64,000 bases of DNA from Phallusia fumigata (taxonomy: Eukaryota; Chordata; Ascidiacea; Phlebobranchia; Ascidiidae). Of this stretch, positions 22,445-37,400 are shown piece by piece. Positions within the stretch are counted from its first letter, which is position 1, and every line of letters begins with the position of its first letter. The position numbers were made by a program, and so were the translations under genes. The DNA lies in assembly GCA_008931825.1 (NCBI GenBank), contig QXVZ01020046.1, positions 4,527-68,526 of the forward strand, in the 5' to 3' direction. The notes below the pieces were generated by a model. That model ran no database searches and was not told the origin of the DNA. It was given only the letters and a program-made list of their open reading frames with translations.

Positions 22445-25400
22445 ATGCATATTGCTTGTCGCTATTGGATCGCCGCGCCTCTGCATCTGATGTTGATACA
22501 AGTCGTCCTTTGCCATGCTCCACCCAACACCGCCTCCCGCACCGATGACTCACTAGCAAGAATACAACACAAGGTAATAGCTGACAGATTTTTGGCCGTG
22601 TTTTGGAGTAGCTCGTTTGTATCGCCCACAAAAGTTAGGCAAGTGAACCTCTTTGTAAATTGTGTCGCGCCGTGTTTGATTTCCTAGGAAATCGAATGTC
22701 AACCAACACGTTGGTGTGTAACCACCCATCAACAGCTACTAAAAAGGTTGAGGTAATCCGATACGTCATCTTGATGTAATCACGTTGCACTCCTATGATG
22801 ATTGTAACTCTTTTCAATTTTCCAGCAGCATTACAAATCGATTGGTCTGTATTTTAAGTTTGTGTGTTTTACCTGATCACTTCAGTTGTTTCAGAGTGTT
22901 CAACACTTTACTGACGTGCAACAACCACTTTTACCTTTAAATTAGATTTTATTTACGTTTTCTGTCACCATATTTTCTTGAAATAAGGTGTAGTTCAAAA
23001 AATCTTCAATTTGAATGCTTTTGGTATTTGCCTGGTCTCATGATGTGACATGCATTGACGTTTCTAATGTCTATGCGTCACCACTATATCGTTTTTGTTC
23101 AGAGATCATCAGCTATCTTGCTTCACCGGCAAAGAAACTTGCGTGATCGAGCAAACACGGCTATCATGAAGGCTCATTTGGCTCATCTGAAGCACAAGAA
23201 GGCATTTACAGAGGCACAACGCAAGACAGAGGTACGCGCAGTGTCATTGACTCGATCAAAGTGTGGAAACACAACCGTTGCATCTGTATATTTTTGCAAT
23301 TAGGCGTCTGCTCACAAAATCAAATCTCTATAATATAGTATGAGTATCTAACCACTACAATGTTGTAGTCTAATCTCAAAGAAGAATTGACTCGCCTTGT
23401 TAGACGGCCACGATGGACTCCACCCGGCGCCGGCGCAAACCGAGAGGTGAGGGTATTCAAAAGGTATTAACGGTATATTTTGACGTGATAAGCGTACTTT
23501 ATTGTCCCATAGACGAAAAGGGGCCTATGAAATGTAGGTGTGTTAGATAATAATATTACTTTTTTGCTACTTTAGTTTAGAATAAATTGATTTTGTTGGG
23601 CCATAATGTGCTATTTGACTGCGTTGATAAAAAACGCCGGCAGAAATTTTGTACTGCATTCTAGTGTTAGCTAAGGACAGTTCTTATACCATAGCTGGTA
23701 AAAGCCAATGCTGTTGATTTGTCTGAAAAACTTCGTCGTTTTACAGCTTTTCAACTCGCAGAACCAGTTCCAATCAAATCCGGTCCGCTACGTTCAACGG
23801 TCGATGCAAAACCTTGCAACTACGGTGAACACGTTAAACGAGAATGTACAAGCCTTGTCTAGATGGAAATCAACAACTGAACTCCGACTGGAAAGACTTG
23901 AAGCGGCGCTCAGCAGTGCTAGCCGGCGGATATCTGGTTAGGGTTAGATTTAGTTTTAGTAGTATGCCTGTCGGTAATGATAACTTGTTTGCAGACCACA
24001 GTCACGCAAATGTGGCAAATCAACGGAATCGGGTAAATTCTGATCGAATCGACTCGATCCAGAGCACTGTCTCGCAGCTGCAACAGGATTTCAATGATTT
24101 ACAAACAGCAGTTGAAGACTCGAACGCTCAGGATGAATGTGGGTATTTTGATAACCGTTTATCCTCGCTTGTTGGCGGAACAATGCATAAATAAGTTGGA
24201 GTTTGATGGGTCTATTGTCGAGCTTTTTTCTCACATTCATTGGAACTTAGTTTTATAGCCACGCAAACGAAACTGCTCGTCTTTCTTACAACAGATGACC
24301 TTTTCTTAAAACAGATGTTTGTTTTATCTTTGGTAAGCCTGTTCAATGAAACGCCGTTAACACGCTAACCTGTAAGGTCAAATGCATGGTCATCACTAAA
24401 CCCAACAAATTTGTACTTGAAAGTTACTGCATTTTATGTAAATAACAGTACAGACTCTAAGGTGCAAATACTTTGCTTCATGCAGCTGTAGCACTGGCGC
24501 TACGAAAATCTTTCATTCACCCCGATCTTGATATTTCATCGTTGAATCGACGGAATTTGCAAGGTAACTGTTACATGTGGCTTGCAAACGTTTATGCATT
24601 GGTGTTTAAGGCTACTAAATAAGCCCCATACGTTTTGCCTATTTTAGTTGTTTTTTTGTATCATCCTTTTTTTTGGGGGGGGGAGGGTTAAGTATGGAAA
24701 TGTATGAGTTGTGCAAGCCTTATCCTTTTATGTATAGGTCAAAGTTTAAAGTAGGGTTACGTTAACACATAGAAATTGGACAAAAAGTGAAACAACTAAA
24801 ACGCGATTCACATTTCTCATTTGCGAAGGCGGTCACCCTATAGATCTCATGGACGAAGTCCAAAACCAAGCAGGGCGGCTTGATTCCCATGATATTCTAT
24901 TGAGAAAGAGTTCCATCGACATCACGAGTCTCCAGCATCACCTGATGAGAATCATTGCCAAGAATCAGAGACAAGACGCATCGATTCGATTTCTCCAAGC
25001 AATTTGTACCAACTCATCGGCTGTCAATTCCGGGGTGAGAACTGCTTAATAGAAACCCATGTTATTATTTCGGGGAGGTTTTCTTGTTTTCTTAATGTGT
25101 GTTAGGATACGTGGTTTGCTGGTTAACTTAAAAATGTGTGAACATATCATAAACATACAATATTCAATAAATCTATTTGTAATCTGGCGTTGGCACAATA
25201 AACAAACAGTAATATGCTTTGCTTTAAAACCAAGAAGAAACAAAAACTTTCTGCGAATTTTGTGTTCCTAAAAACCATCATATAGATACTGGCTAAAACG
25301 TTTTGGTGTCTTTGCTTTCTTAAGATTAATTGACTTTTAGTTAAACTCTATTTGGGACATACTTTTCCTGTTTTTGAGAGAAAGCATTTCTTATCTACGA

Positions 25401-28400
25401 AAACACTTGATTTGCAGTCAAGCACGGGTCGCGGCAACAACCGACAATTTGACGTGTCGCCGATGGCCCAACCTGGCGAATTGAAACGCATCAAGGACGA
25501 GATGACGTCACACAGCGAGCGAATCGAAGAATTGCAAAGAGCCGTGGACAACGCTGGATCATGCTGCAACACTGTGTCGGCTCTGTCTGACAAGACCGAA
25601 CTGATGAGCGAACGGATTCACGAGGTATGGTCAGAACGATTTTTGAAAAAATATAACAATGTTTCAAACATTGCTTTTTCCACATTTTATTGATCGTTTG
25701 CGCATGACAAATTTTGTTGCAACGACCTCACAACTGAAAAGGTTCTGGTACACATCTTGTTATCAGAGTATCATATGACGTTGTGTTTCGCAGAAAATGC
25801 TTGCAAAAGAATAAGAAATAACTTGGTTGTTTCTGCTGTTATTTTATTAAACACCCGTAACCCTTTGTGGCCAAAACGTATGCACGTACATCTGTATTTT
25901 CTACCTTAAGAAAGTGTGTGAGATGACGAATCCTGGAATAACTTCTCTTAAGACAACATTTTATCCCAAAATAATTTTTGATTTGTGGTGTCTGTTAAAA
26001 ATTTATAACAGGCCAGAAACAGAGCGGATGAGAGTGCACTCGCCGTACGTGTCAACAACAGAAAGGTCGATGAGATGACCAACAAGATGGACATGCAACG
26101 TCTGGTCATCAAGCGACTGCAGCAAACTATTTTAAACCATCAACGTTCTGCGAGTCGCCTTAACAGAAACATGCAAGGTTTGTAAAGCCTTTTCCGAAAA
26201 AACTAGAGTTCTCTTAATTGTTTAACGACCTTGTGATATCATGTGTAGTGCTGTGCCGACAAATCAACCATAATTTATCTCCTAAATTTGTTTTTAAAAA
26301 TGTTGTGTCAATAAAGCTACTCGCAAAGTAAGTCTGTTTTATTCCCGATTCGGCCTTTTGTTTTTCCGTATTTCGACGAAACCATTGAACTTTTGTGCTT
26401 TAATTAGAATTGAACGCTAAATTTTTTTTTGATTAAACCGTGTGATGTTTAACCCACCACCCCTTCCTATTTTCTTATATTTTCCATGTTAAGGCATAGT
26501 ATGCACAAATTTTCCACAGAGGGCATCAGAAGCCGCACATCAGCAATCAACCAAACCCTATTTCGCCATCTCCTAACTGAACTTGAATCGTTGTCGAGAC
26601 TAGACGCCAGCTCATTGGCGGATTTACAAGCTCACGTGACTGACAACACCAATAACCTTCGAGCCACTACCGAGTTTGTGGCTCAACAAATGCAACAACT
26701 CATGAACACCCGCTTTAGCATTGAAAACCTGCAGCAAGCTCTGAACGAACATGTTATGACGGCAGCAGGGAATGATACTCGCATGTCGTTAAGGTAAGAA
26801 ATTGAAACAAACCGACATTGCAAATTTTAACAACATTAAAAAATTATCCAAACCTGGCGTTGGAAAGTCTATTGCAGGTATTTAGTACTGCGGACCGCAT
26901 GAATTGCACAACATCACGGGTAGGCCTCAACAAATTTGATTTTCAAATTCCGCATAAAAATACCTAAGAAAGTTTGACGTCATAACGCTTTTGAATGTTA
27001 AATATAAATCGCCAAGAATGACAAAGTCCTCTCAAGGGAATACTTGCACTTAAACATTTAATGGTTTTGATTCTTGATGCTATGTTATACACTAAGCAAA
27101 ATTCTACCTAGTCAAGCGGGATGCATGTGACCCGCTGGCCGCAGGTTCCCTATCCCTTTTGTTTAATTGGTTTCTTGGCGTGTTAGATTTTCCACAAGCT
27201 TGTTCGAGTAATCAAAGTGTGTAAACGTTTTGTATTTGCTTGAAGTCATTATTATTTCTGTACCCAGACTTGATTCGAATGAACGTATGGTGCTAGAAGC
27301 GGTTTCACTTGTCGGCGAAATAAGACAACAAACGTCCGATCGCACGGAGGCGATAGAGAGCAGGTTGTCTCAGTTGGAAGACTTTAAACGCAACGTGGAC
27401 GGATTTCGGTTAGTGCAAAACTTTAACCAAGTAAAATAGTTTTTAGTGAGTTTTTGTTGGAACCGCTTTTGGTAAAAAACAGTTTAGGTTTGTCTATAAT
27501 CTGCTGAAGTTTATCAAAAACGCTTTTTTGTAAATATGACTCTGTAAAGCACGCAATTGTTCGATTCGCCGCTCAGATGGCCGAGTGGTCAGCGCGACCT
27601 GTCTCGGTCTCAAGTCACGCCTAGGTCTCAAGTGTTTTCCTGAGAAAAAAAACTTGGGCGGGATTGCTCCGACCCAGTGAAACTCGATGGGTACTTGACC
27701 CAAATTGAAGTCACCAACTTTAAAATGTTTGAAAAATCAAACAAAAACGGAACTGCAATGAGGTAGGTAGACTCATTGCAAGCGTAAAGTTACGCCTCCC
27801 GAAGACCAAAAAACGACAAACAAACAAACAAAATTACAACACTGTAATCATTGAGTTATAAGACTTTTATCAACAATTCTTCATCTTAAACCTACGATCA
27901 CCACAAATATGAATTATGTTTTCTTACTTTTCTACTTAACCAAAACTTAAACGAGTAAATACACATGTTTGTCAGTAAAATCCCCATTGCACGAATCAGT
28001 AAAATCCCCATTGACAAAATTTTTGCTCGTTGCAGTTCGGACCCCGGTCGACAGGACGCGATGTACGAATCTGTGATATTCCTGAATAGTTCATACCATC
28101 AGCTGAGGTCAGCTGTGCACCGACAGTCAAACAGATATGCACGACTAAACTCCTTTGTGGAAAGACTGAACCAGGCCGAGAGCAGAATTTGGGATCGGAT
28201 AACGGTAATATGTCTGTCGCAATGTTTATTTGCCAGTTAGTTGCACCCGATTAGGGACAAGACCTTGCACTTTCTAAACTAACGTTTTCAACCGCAGGTA
28301 TATTTGGCTTCATACTCGTTTTAAAACATCTCGCGTCTATAAAATCATTTTAGTTTTTTTTTAGGCATAATCAAAAAGGACATCATTTTTGTAACAAATT

Positions 28401-31400
28401 TCGAAAAACGAAAACCTGGTGTAGCTGTTTCGCATTCAACCTTAATCCACCAATTGTACCTTCTATTTTTTCGTTTATCATAACACCACAACGTTGCGTG
28501 GTTTTTTCGTTTCGGTGACTTTTTAGTGCTATCGTGTCGTTCGGATTTCTTTCACCAGGAGAAATAAGCCAACTTAATTAAAAAAAACTTGACAGCGTCT
28601 TCAAGAGACAGCCGACGAAAACAACTTCCGTTCCAACAACGCATCCATGTCGCTCCGTCACATGATGACGTCAGACTTCAAATCGTTGCGTCACGTCGTG
28701 GCGTCACGCTTTGGCGTCCTATCGCATAATATTGGCGATCTGACGTCATCGTTTGAGCAAGTGACGTCAGACCAGGAGCTTCTCTCTCAGACCTTGACAA
28801 GTTACGCTGTAGATAGCAAAACAATGATAACTGAAATGAGCACAAAGGTTAACCGGGTTACAATGGAACAGGTTGGTTTTTAATCTAATTTTTGTTTGTG
28901 TAGTATATGGATCTCAATCGATTATTAACCGCGGTTTTATACGTTTACAAAACCGCTCTCTGTGGTAACATTGTGTGGTCAAGCGTCAGAGATTTAAATT
29001 GCCATAATGGGTCATACTAAATCTGAAGTTTATTGAACTTCCACGCAGTCATTGTACTGTACAAGTCCATGCTTTTTTGTTGTTTTAAACGATGTGGACT
29101 TAAATTGTGTGTTTCGGGTTGCATTCAGGCACTTTTTACAACTGCTGCTGTCGATTCTGATCTGGCGTTTACTTATTTTCTAAACGTTCTCTAGGACACC
29201 CTAGGCACAAGGCAGAATTCTTTAGATCAGAGATTAGACGGTGTCCTATCATCAGTGAACAGAAGCATCTCGGAGCTATTCCTTGATCGTGTGGAGGAGA
29301 TCACGGAGCTGGATGAACATCTTCAACATCAAATCGGTCTTCTCAAGTTAAGGTAATTTCTTTATTTTAACATTCTGCTTTTCAAGGTGTTTTCTGCGGT
29401 ATTGCGATAAAACCCACCAGTTCTTCTGTTTTGCAATGCCTATAGAGACAACCGTTATAACTTTGTATCGCTTTTCGATTTGGGCAGCCTTTGTTACTGC
29501 ACAGAAAACGTGACATTGCTGTTTTAAATTCAAGCAGCGTGTTGTTTTTACAAGCAAGACTTAATTAGTCGTTACTTTCACCGCGAAGGACCAAAACAGT
29601 CTGATGTCGTGGGTTCGAATCTCACCGTATGTACATTTTTTAGTCTACGCTGCGCTGTACGGAAGGTCGCGTGTAATTCGATGTCATGACAGGCTTACCT
29701 CGCAGTAAAGAATAACATTGAAAAAAACGGTATATAGTCCTTAGGTTCTTGATTTTAGTAATTAATAACATAACAATCAGAGGTCATTTCAGCAATTTTG
29801 TCCTGTTTTGTCCGATCACCCCTCATAGATCATAAGAATTGTGGAATCCTCCTACCAGACAGGGCGATAAAGGTTAAAGATTAACTGCCTTGTCGTATTG
29901 TCGACAAAGGGGTGGCGCATCTAGGAAAGCGCACAGACAAAGCCAAGTGTCAGATTAATTGCAAAGGCAGCTGTGTGCCAACGCTAGGACACGGAAATTA
30001 ATGGAGGACTGGTTCCCCTATGTTCTTGGGGGCCCCGGGAAAATACCTATTGGGGCCGACTCTACGAACAAACACACTAATTCAGAACCGCATGATTACT
30101 TTACACCCCGTTCGGCCATTCAATAAAATACACCCCGTTCGTGCAGAACGTCTATGGTGGAGCGCAACGTCACAGAGCAGCGAGATCGTATCGCACACGT
30201 TCAACGAAAATCGTCCCGTCTTCACCGCAGCCTGGCCAACACTCGAGCCAATGTATTGGCTGTAGATGATCGAATGGGATCGCTGGAAGTCCACGTGGCT
30301 GAAAATGTACAAAAACACCAGATCGTGCACAACAGGTGGGTTTTGTTCATTTTGGTACCTTGAATGTTAATGAGAATATAATTTTTCAACATCAACTAAA
30401 TATTGCTGGAAACATTCTACGAACGTATGTTATGGAATTTTATCAGAATTAATTTCTAAAGGAATCGAGTTCAAAAGTATTTTTTACCAAATGAAAATAG
30501 CAAAGCGTTAAAAAACAAGTTTCTTGTTTGTTAAAAATCCAAAACGTCTGGTTTCAAAAAAAAGGTAACAGCATGTTAAAATTGTGTTTGCTACAACGTT
30601 GTATGCGATTTAAATGATAAATAATGTGTTATTTTAGACTAGGTGCAGTTGATTCAAGCTTGCGCGAATACGGCCAAGTCATTGTTTCAAACAAGATGGG
30701 ACTGGGGATCATGAATCAGGCCATGGAAAATCATCGTGCAGGTAACGTTACTATCAAAGTCGATATGAAACTATTACTTGAGAACTAAGGCAAAATTACA
30801 TATGGAAACTCGACAACAACAGTTCTTTTGCACTTGTAATCCAGGTCGGGGTTCGAACGCATAAAGCCAACCGCTATCTGCTCATCCTAAAATCAAGATT
30901 TTGATATGACAGCTTATGGTTTTGGCATATACGTTTTTTTATTGTCCTTATTTAATTCAACCTTTACGCAACAGCCTTATATTTTTTACTCGCAGCTTAC
31001 GCCAGTCACCGAAACTCAACTCGAAGTTCTATTAAAATGCTTCGGAGTGATCACGACGACATGCGGGATACGTATGAACAATCACAAAATGATATCAACC
31101 GTAAAATCGACCGGGTATCTGAACAGGCGAGTATTTTAATTTTTAAAGCTTGTAAAATTGCAACAAAATGTTAACAATCGAAAACAGTTTGAAAAGAATT
31201 AAGTGTTGGAATAAAGAACACTCTGTTTTTCACTTTAAACCAATATTTTGTTGAATGATGTAATCTTAAAAAATCGATTCTACAGCCAAGCAGCTTCTGA
31301 TGAAACGGTCACTTTTTTATGCAGTTAGTCAGCTTTCAATCTGACATTCGAGAACAGCTGGGTGAACAGAACACCCGTGTGGTGGCAGTAGAGAGCCTTA

Positions 31401-34400
31401 ACGGAACATTGCGAGCTGAAATTACTCTTTGCAAGGACGGTGTGCGGCAAGTGGAAGGCAGGTTACTCTTACTTATTTTTGTGTTATCGGTTAAATTACA
31501 CCACTGGGTTATTTTTATTAGGTGGCATTACCGAGCTACGTCAGGCTGATTCGAATCTTCGTGAAACGATTGAACTCAACGCAAGAGCACTTGGTGAACA
31601 TCGAAAACTTCATCGCAACATAACAGCATTGTCCGACAGCGTAAGTTGGGTTACCTGGTTTTTATTTGTAATCCGTAGCGAAACTTTTCCAACCTCTAAA
31701 CGTGATGTAATAAATAAGACTGTGACGTCATCACCCTAAAGTATCTTTTGAAATTATGTCTAACTTTAGACATTGTATTTTTTCTCTCAACTTTTTCCTA
31801 TTTCATGACGTCACCGCCAGGTCTACGACGTCATCAACGAGCAGGGCGAGGCGTTGGACACCGTGCGAAACGTGGTGGTGCAATTAAACGAGACATTGGC
31901 GGAGGGCAAGGAACATATTGATGACGCCGTGTCGACGCAGATGCAACGTCACTTGCGTGAAGTGAAAGGCCTGAGGTTTATCATGAGGAACTTCACGGAT
32001 ATTATACAGCGAGTCCTCAGTGACCGAATCAACCAGGTAGGTTGGAAATGTGTACGCGACGATTTTCCTCGTAGACTTTTTCATGGCGGGTTATAGCTTC
32101 AACAAAGTTACGCTCAAAGGTAAACCAATGTGCAGCCGATAAGGTGTCGAAACAATTCCGTTCCTTGAACTGACAGTTACTCATCTTTATAATTTCGGTC
32201 AGTAACAAAAAATGTCTATTTTAACTCAGTTGCCTTAACAATAATCTACATGATATGGACAGGTTTTCGTACATTTATGATTCACTGAGCAGTCACGTGA
32301 CTAATTGTTACAGAGTCTCTGCATACACACCAATGTTTTATAATCCTTCAAAAACAACAACACCCTTTTCATCCTTCGAAGGTTGACAATAATATACCAA
32401 CCCTAGTTTTAGCGTCTATGCTTCTCATGTACCATGGCGTACAATATTGAATCTAATTTATATGCTTTTTCCGCCACCGTTCGAAACTGACATTAGGCCG
32501 ATTTAAAGCGTTGTTTCTTTGTTTCCAGGGTGTCACGATGGCATCGGTGCAAATCGGCCAACGTGGTTTGATCGAATCTATCGACAACCACGCAGCCTCC
32601 ATAGACAGGCTGAACCACGACACAGCGCGCATTAGAGCAAGTATGACGGCAGTTGAGATCGCTGGAGAGGAAAATACTCATCAGATCGGAACCCTCGACA
32701 TGCATTTAAGAAGGTATGTAATGGTCGGTAGTCTGGTATGAGTTGCAATTGTTGGTTCAATTTCAAAACGAAATTGATTCGTTAAGTCCTACGTTTGCTG
32801 CACTTAAACCTTAGCCGAACGGTTCAAATTAGGGCCCTGTGTATTTGGCAGGCTTGGAATGCAGCAAAAAAACAGGGTTTGAAATGTTTTTGAAATATAA
32901 TAAAATAAAACAATAGAGTGTTGGTACTAACTAGACCATGGTATCCAATTGTGATGGTAAATATCGTGTTTGGGTTTGTGGAGTGTTGCGTTTTTCTGGC
33001 CAATTAATATATTAATGTCTATGTATATAGACCTTGAGTTGCATTGAAGCCGAAGTTAGTATCTTTGACGTTTGGAGTTTGGTGCTGAACCCATATAAAT
33101 GCATGCGAGCTGCTGAAGATGCTGCTCTTAGCTTACCGACAGTTTAGTTTGCGAGCTTTGCTTAACCTTTTTGAAAAGGCAACAACTAAACAGACTGCCT
33201 CTCACTTTTCAGAACATATTCTATGCAAAGACAAAAGTGATCTGTTTTCTACCACTATATTATAAATATTTCAAACAAAGAAATAACAGGTGTAAGAAAG
33301 TAGTGCATAAAATCAACAATGAGCAAAACCAGAGGCGATAGAGGTAAAATCGAAATATGGTTGCTGCTGTTGCTGTTGGGGTTGCAAATGTTGCGAATGT
33401 TGCTGCGGCAGGGTATTTCCTTCATACGTTGCATACCCTGTTGTTGGGTACTGACCAAGTTCACTCGATGACGTCATAAAAGCTTGCTGTCCTGCAGATT
33501 CCCAGTTCTGGTTAGGCATTAGTGACGTAGTAGGCGACGGCAGCATTCCGGTGGCTGACGTCACAATTTCTTGGGGGTAGTGGGTCTGAGGAGCTGGATC
33601 AGCCTGGGGTGACGCCGGTAAGCTACGTGACGAGTGCGGTGACGTAGATGGTGACGTGTCGCTTCCGCTGCTCGTGATGACGTCACCGTTGCTTTCGTGC
33701 ATTCGAATATGTTTTCGCAGTGAGCTCGGATGTGTGTAGCTGCGATCGCAACCTTCATACTGTTGAGAAACGAAAATGTTTAGCAACGTGAACAATATAA
33801 TAAGGTTACAACAATTTATATTGGTTGAAGATTTAAGATTTATGCTTGTACATTTTAACACTTACGTTGCAAGAGTAAAGTTTCTCAGTGTTGTGCATGT
33901 AGCTGTGCTTCTTGCGGTCGGAGCTGTTTGCGAATCGTCTATCGCAACCGGGAAACTTGCAGGGAAACGGTTTTTCTCCGGTATGGGTTCTTTTGTGGAT
34001 CTTTAAGTTCTCGCTCCTTCCAAACGTCTTCCCGCATCCAGGGAAGTTGCAAACGAACGGTTTCTCCCCTGTGTGAACGCGCAGGTGATTCACCAACTTG
34101 TACTTGGCTTTGAAAGCCTTGCCAGTGCGCGAACAATCGTCCCAGTAGCAGGTGTGGTCAGTTTGCTCGATGCCGCCCACGTGATCGCGTGTCATGTGAC
34201 CCACAAGGTCATTGAGGTCATGGAAAACCACTCCGCACACGTGACCGCTGTTCTGGTTGGGCGACTTCCATTGACAGGTTACTGGTTCTTGAAGAGATGA
34301 AACTGTGGGTGACTGGATGGGGTTGTAGACGGGAACTGGCGTTGGGTGTTGGAATTGAAGGGGGATTTGGGGAAATACCCCGTATCCCGAGTAATACGAA

Positions 34401-37400
34401 GCAGTTGGGGCGCCGTGGAAGGCGAGCTGGGGCTCGAAACTTGCATGGGGCTGCTGATGGGGCAAAAAAGAACTGTGAGCAGCCGGGAATGCAGCACGTG
34501 GGTCGTACGCAGCGTACGGACGGTCAGCGATGATCGATGATTGCATCATGATAATGTTCACAAGTTTTGTAAGTAGTTTTTCGATTTGTACGAATCTAAA
34601 AAAAATAAAATACGTTAACAGACAAATAAGAAAACCATTAAATGACGTTGTTGTACTTTGCATTGGCTTTAATGTCCCAAACAATTTCATGACCACGGTC
34701 AAGTACATCAAGAGAGTTGACAAAATGTAAACATGATATACTAGTAAATATCATCTGGGCTGCAATAAACATGTACAGTTGATTGTACTTGGACTTGCAA
34801 TAAGCCACAACTGATGACTTCACGCCAGGCAGACTGATCTTATATACCAGCATCCCGCCGTTTCCCAAACCTTCTTCTCAGCAGACACCACCAATTACCT
34901 TCGCTGGTCCTTCCGATCACCCGTTGCCTTCCTAACGCTCGTGCGTCCGCCTGTTTGCATTGTCCGGTCATTATCTCGCGCCCTCCCCCCCACGCTGGCA
35001 CGTGACCTGCTGGGCGCGCGACGACCGATGGTCAGCAACGTGTTGACCTTACCACGTGCCTGGGTGTTTGCACTTGAGCTTGTGGATTGGGTTGTTTATT
35101 TGCACTTTCGTGAGAGGTGGTGTCATGACGCAAAACAAGTGGCTCGCTGACTGTGTTTTCGATTTCGGAGTTTGTGAACTGCGTTTTGTCAATCGGTTGT
35201 TCGGGTTTAAATCGAATAAAATTCGAAAATTGTCTGATACTTTTCCGATTACTGCTCATCAAATATTCCACAATCCACCAGAAATGAATATTTATAATGC
35301 GACTGGTGTCACAATTTCTTTGTAAAAAACAACTTTCCAAATGGTAGCAAATAGTTTTTAAAATAGTAAGTGACATTGGAGTCATATGTAATGTTAACAA
35401 TTTTGTCCACTTGTATAAGCAACTCAAAAAATATTTGAGGCTTGTTTATTGTTCGTTAAATACTAGTTGCACTCACTAAATTTGCTCGTATTTCCAGTGA
35501 AGATTAAAAAATATTCCATACGTTTAATAAACCACTATAATTAGGAAGTGGAAAATTTTTGCTATCCCATCCGCACAGACTCTTTTGTCATACATAATCA
35601 CTCGTTTTCCGCCAGTTTCAACCAAGCTCATTACCATAATTACGTTCATTACTCAGTTTCCGACCTGTTCCGTTGTATCTTCGAGTCCGACGCTTATCGC
35701 ACGTGGCGCGTGGCCATTGTTGCGTCACAAAGGGCGATTGTTGACAATGCAGACTGGAGCGGTGACGAGCTCGATGCGCAAACTTGACTTTCGCCTGCAA
35801 CTTGCAAATATTCGCACAAGCGTCGCTTGAGTTTCAGCTGGTGTGAAGTTTTAACTTGTTTACGAGCGTCCCTGCGATTTTGCGCAGAAATGCAAAACAA
35901 GGGGATTCCCCAAATCCTGTAAAGGTAGTTTCTCAATTTGTGTGAAGTGGCAATGGGATTTTTGGATAAGCATACTTTTTTGAATAATATACGAAATTGT
36001 CGATATTTCTGATTGGTGGGATTGAACTTGTTTTGTTGGTCTCATTTAGCAATTAGGAAATATTTTGCTTATCTCATGTCGCAAAACAGAAAAGTAATAG
36101 TTGTCAATTGACATCTTCATTATTAGAGATTTTGTTTTGATTGTTGTAAAATTAAAACAAACTCTAATTTCGTCATCTTTTCAGGAAAGTAGAAGTTTGG
36201 CCTTTTTGTGTGGTTTTATAAAAATGAAACATTCAAAATATATTGATTACACATTTTTTTGCAAAAGTCGTGGGGATGCTTGTCTCGCTTAATATTATTC
36301 CCCTTTCGTCAAATCCTTTCCAAGCCATTACCATAATTGCCATCATTACTTAGTTTCCGACCTTTTCGTCTTCGCGTCTTCGCAAAGTCCTTATCTCATA
36401 GGCCACGTGACCATTGTTTCGTCACAATGGGCCGTTGGTGACGATGCAGACTGGTGCGGTGACGCGCTCAATGCGCAAACTTGACTTTCGCCAGAATTCA
36501 CTAAAAACTTGCAAATACTTTTCTCGTAGTGTTGAAATCTGACTTGCTGCATGTACACGTTACCTTGGCACTACGAATTATAAACTTCTGTGCCCAACTA
36601 AGCATCGTCTACATCTTTAACGCAGTTTATTGGTCTTTAATCGCCCTAATTTTGAATTGATAAAATATATTACCAGCCTGAAATTTTGCGATGAGAACAA
36701 ATTGTAGCTAACTGTTTTGTCATGAACGGTTTTTTTATCCACTAAAATTAATTCCGGTCATTACGCAACTGTCATTTTTTGATATCTTGAACATTCAAGA
36801 TTAATATATTTTTGGATATTTCAGATAGATAATTATGTTAGAAAATTTTTCGAATATTTCCATCACCTCAACCAGCAAGTCGATCAATTGTTAGGTACAA
36901 ATATTATAAGGTGTTGTGGATGGCTCAACTCAAATAGCGCCGAACGCGATTACACAATTTCATAACCCATTAAAAAATCACATGTTAAAAAACCATACTA
37001 TAAATCCAATCAAAAATTGATGTCCTAATTATGGATATTCGCAGCTTCCCCTGATAAACAATGAACAATCATTAAACGATTTCCACCTTTTAATTGACCT
37101 ATTGTTTCGTTATTGTACCCTGCTTCCGAACTCTTGAACGTTTACCTGCGTCGCGCCGGATTTTAACTTGCTTTGTTACGTCAGTACAAGAGCGACGCGT
37201 GCCCCCTCATTGTTGGTTGAACCCCGCACACTTGGAAGCATTTAATTATCGACCATTATCATTTTTCACAGAATGTTTCGATGGATTTTTGACCAGGTTG
37301 GGTGCGAATTGTTGATAGTACCTTACTCAATGAGATTTACTGTAAATTTTTTCTGTAATTGAATTAAGAACAAATGTGCTATTAAAAATTGCCTACTAAA

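Noticed and set aside
29612-29627. A functional tRNA gene at the box B
   Set aside because: No box A or cloverleaf at the right distance; better explained as a SINE remnant.
34073-34540. Plus-strand open frames antisense to the Zic zinc fingers
   Set aside because: They are shadows of the conserved minus-strand coding sequence.
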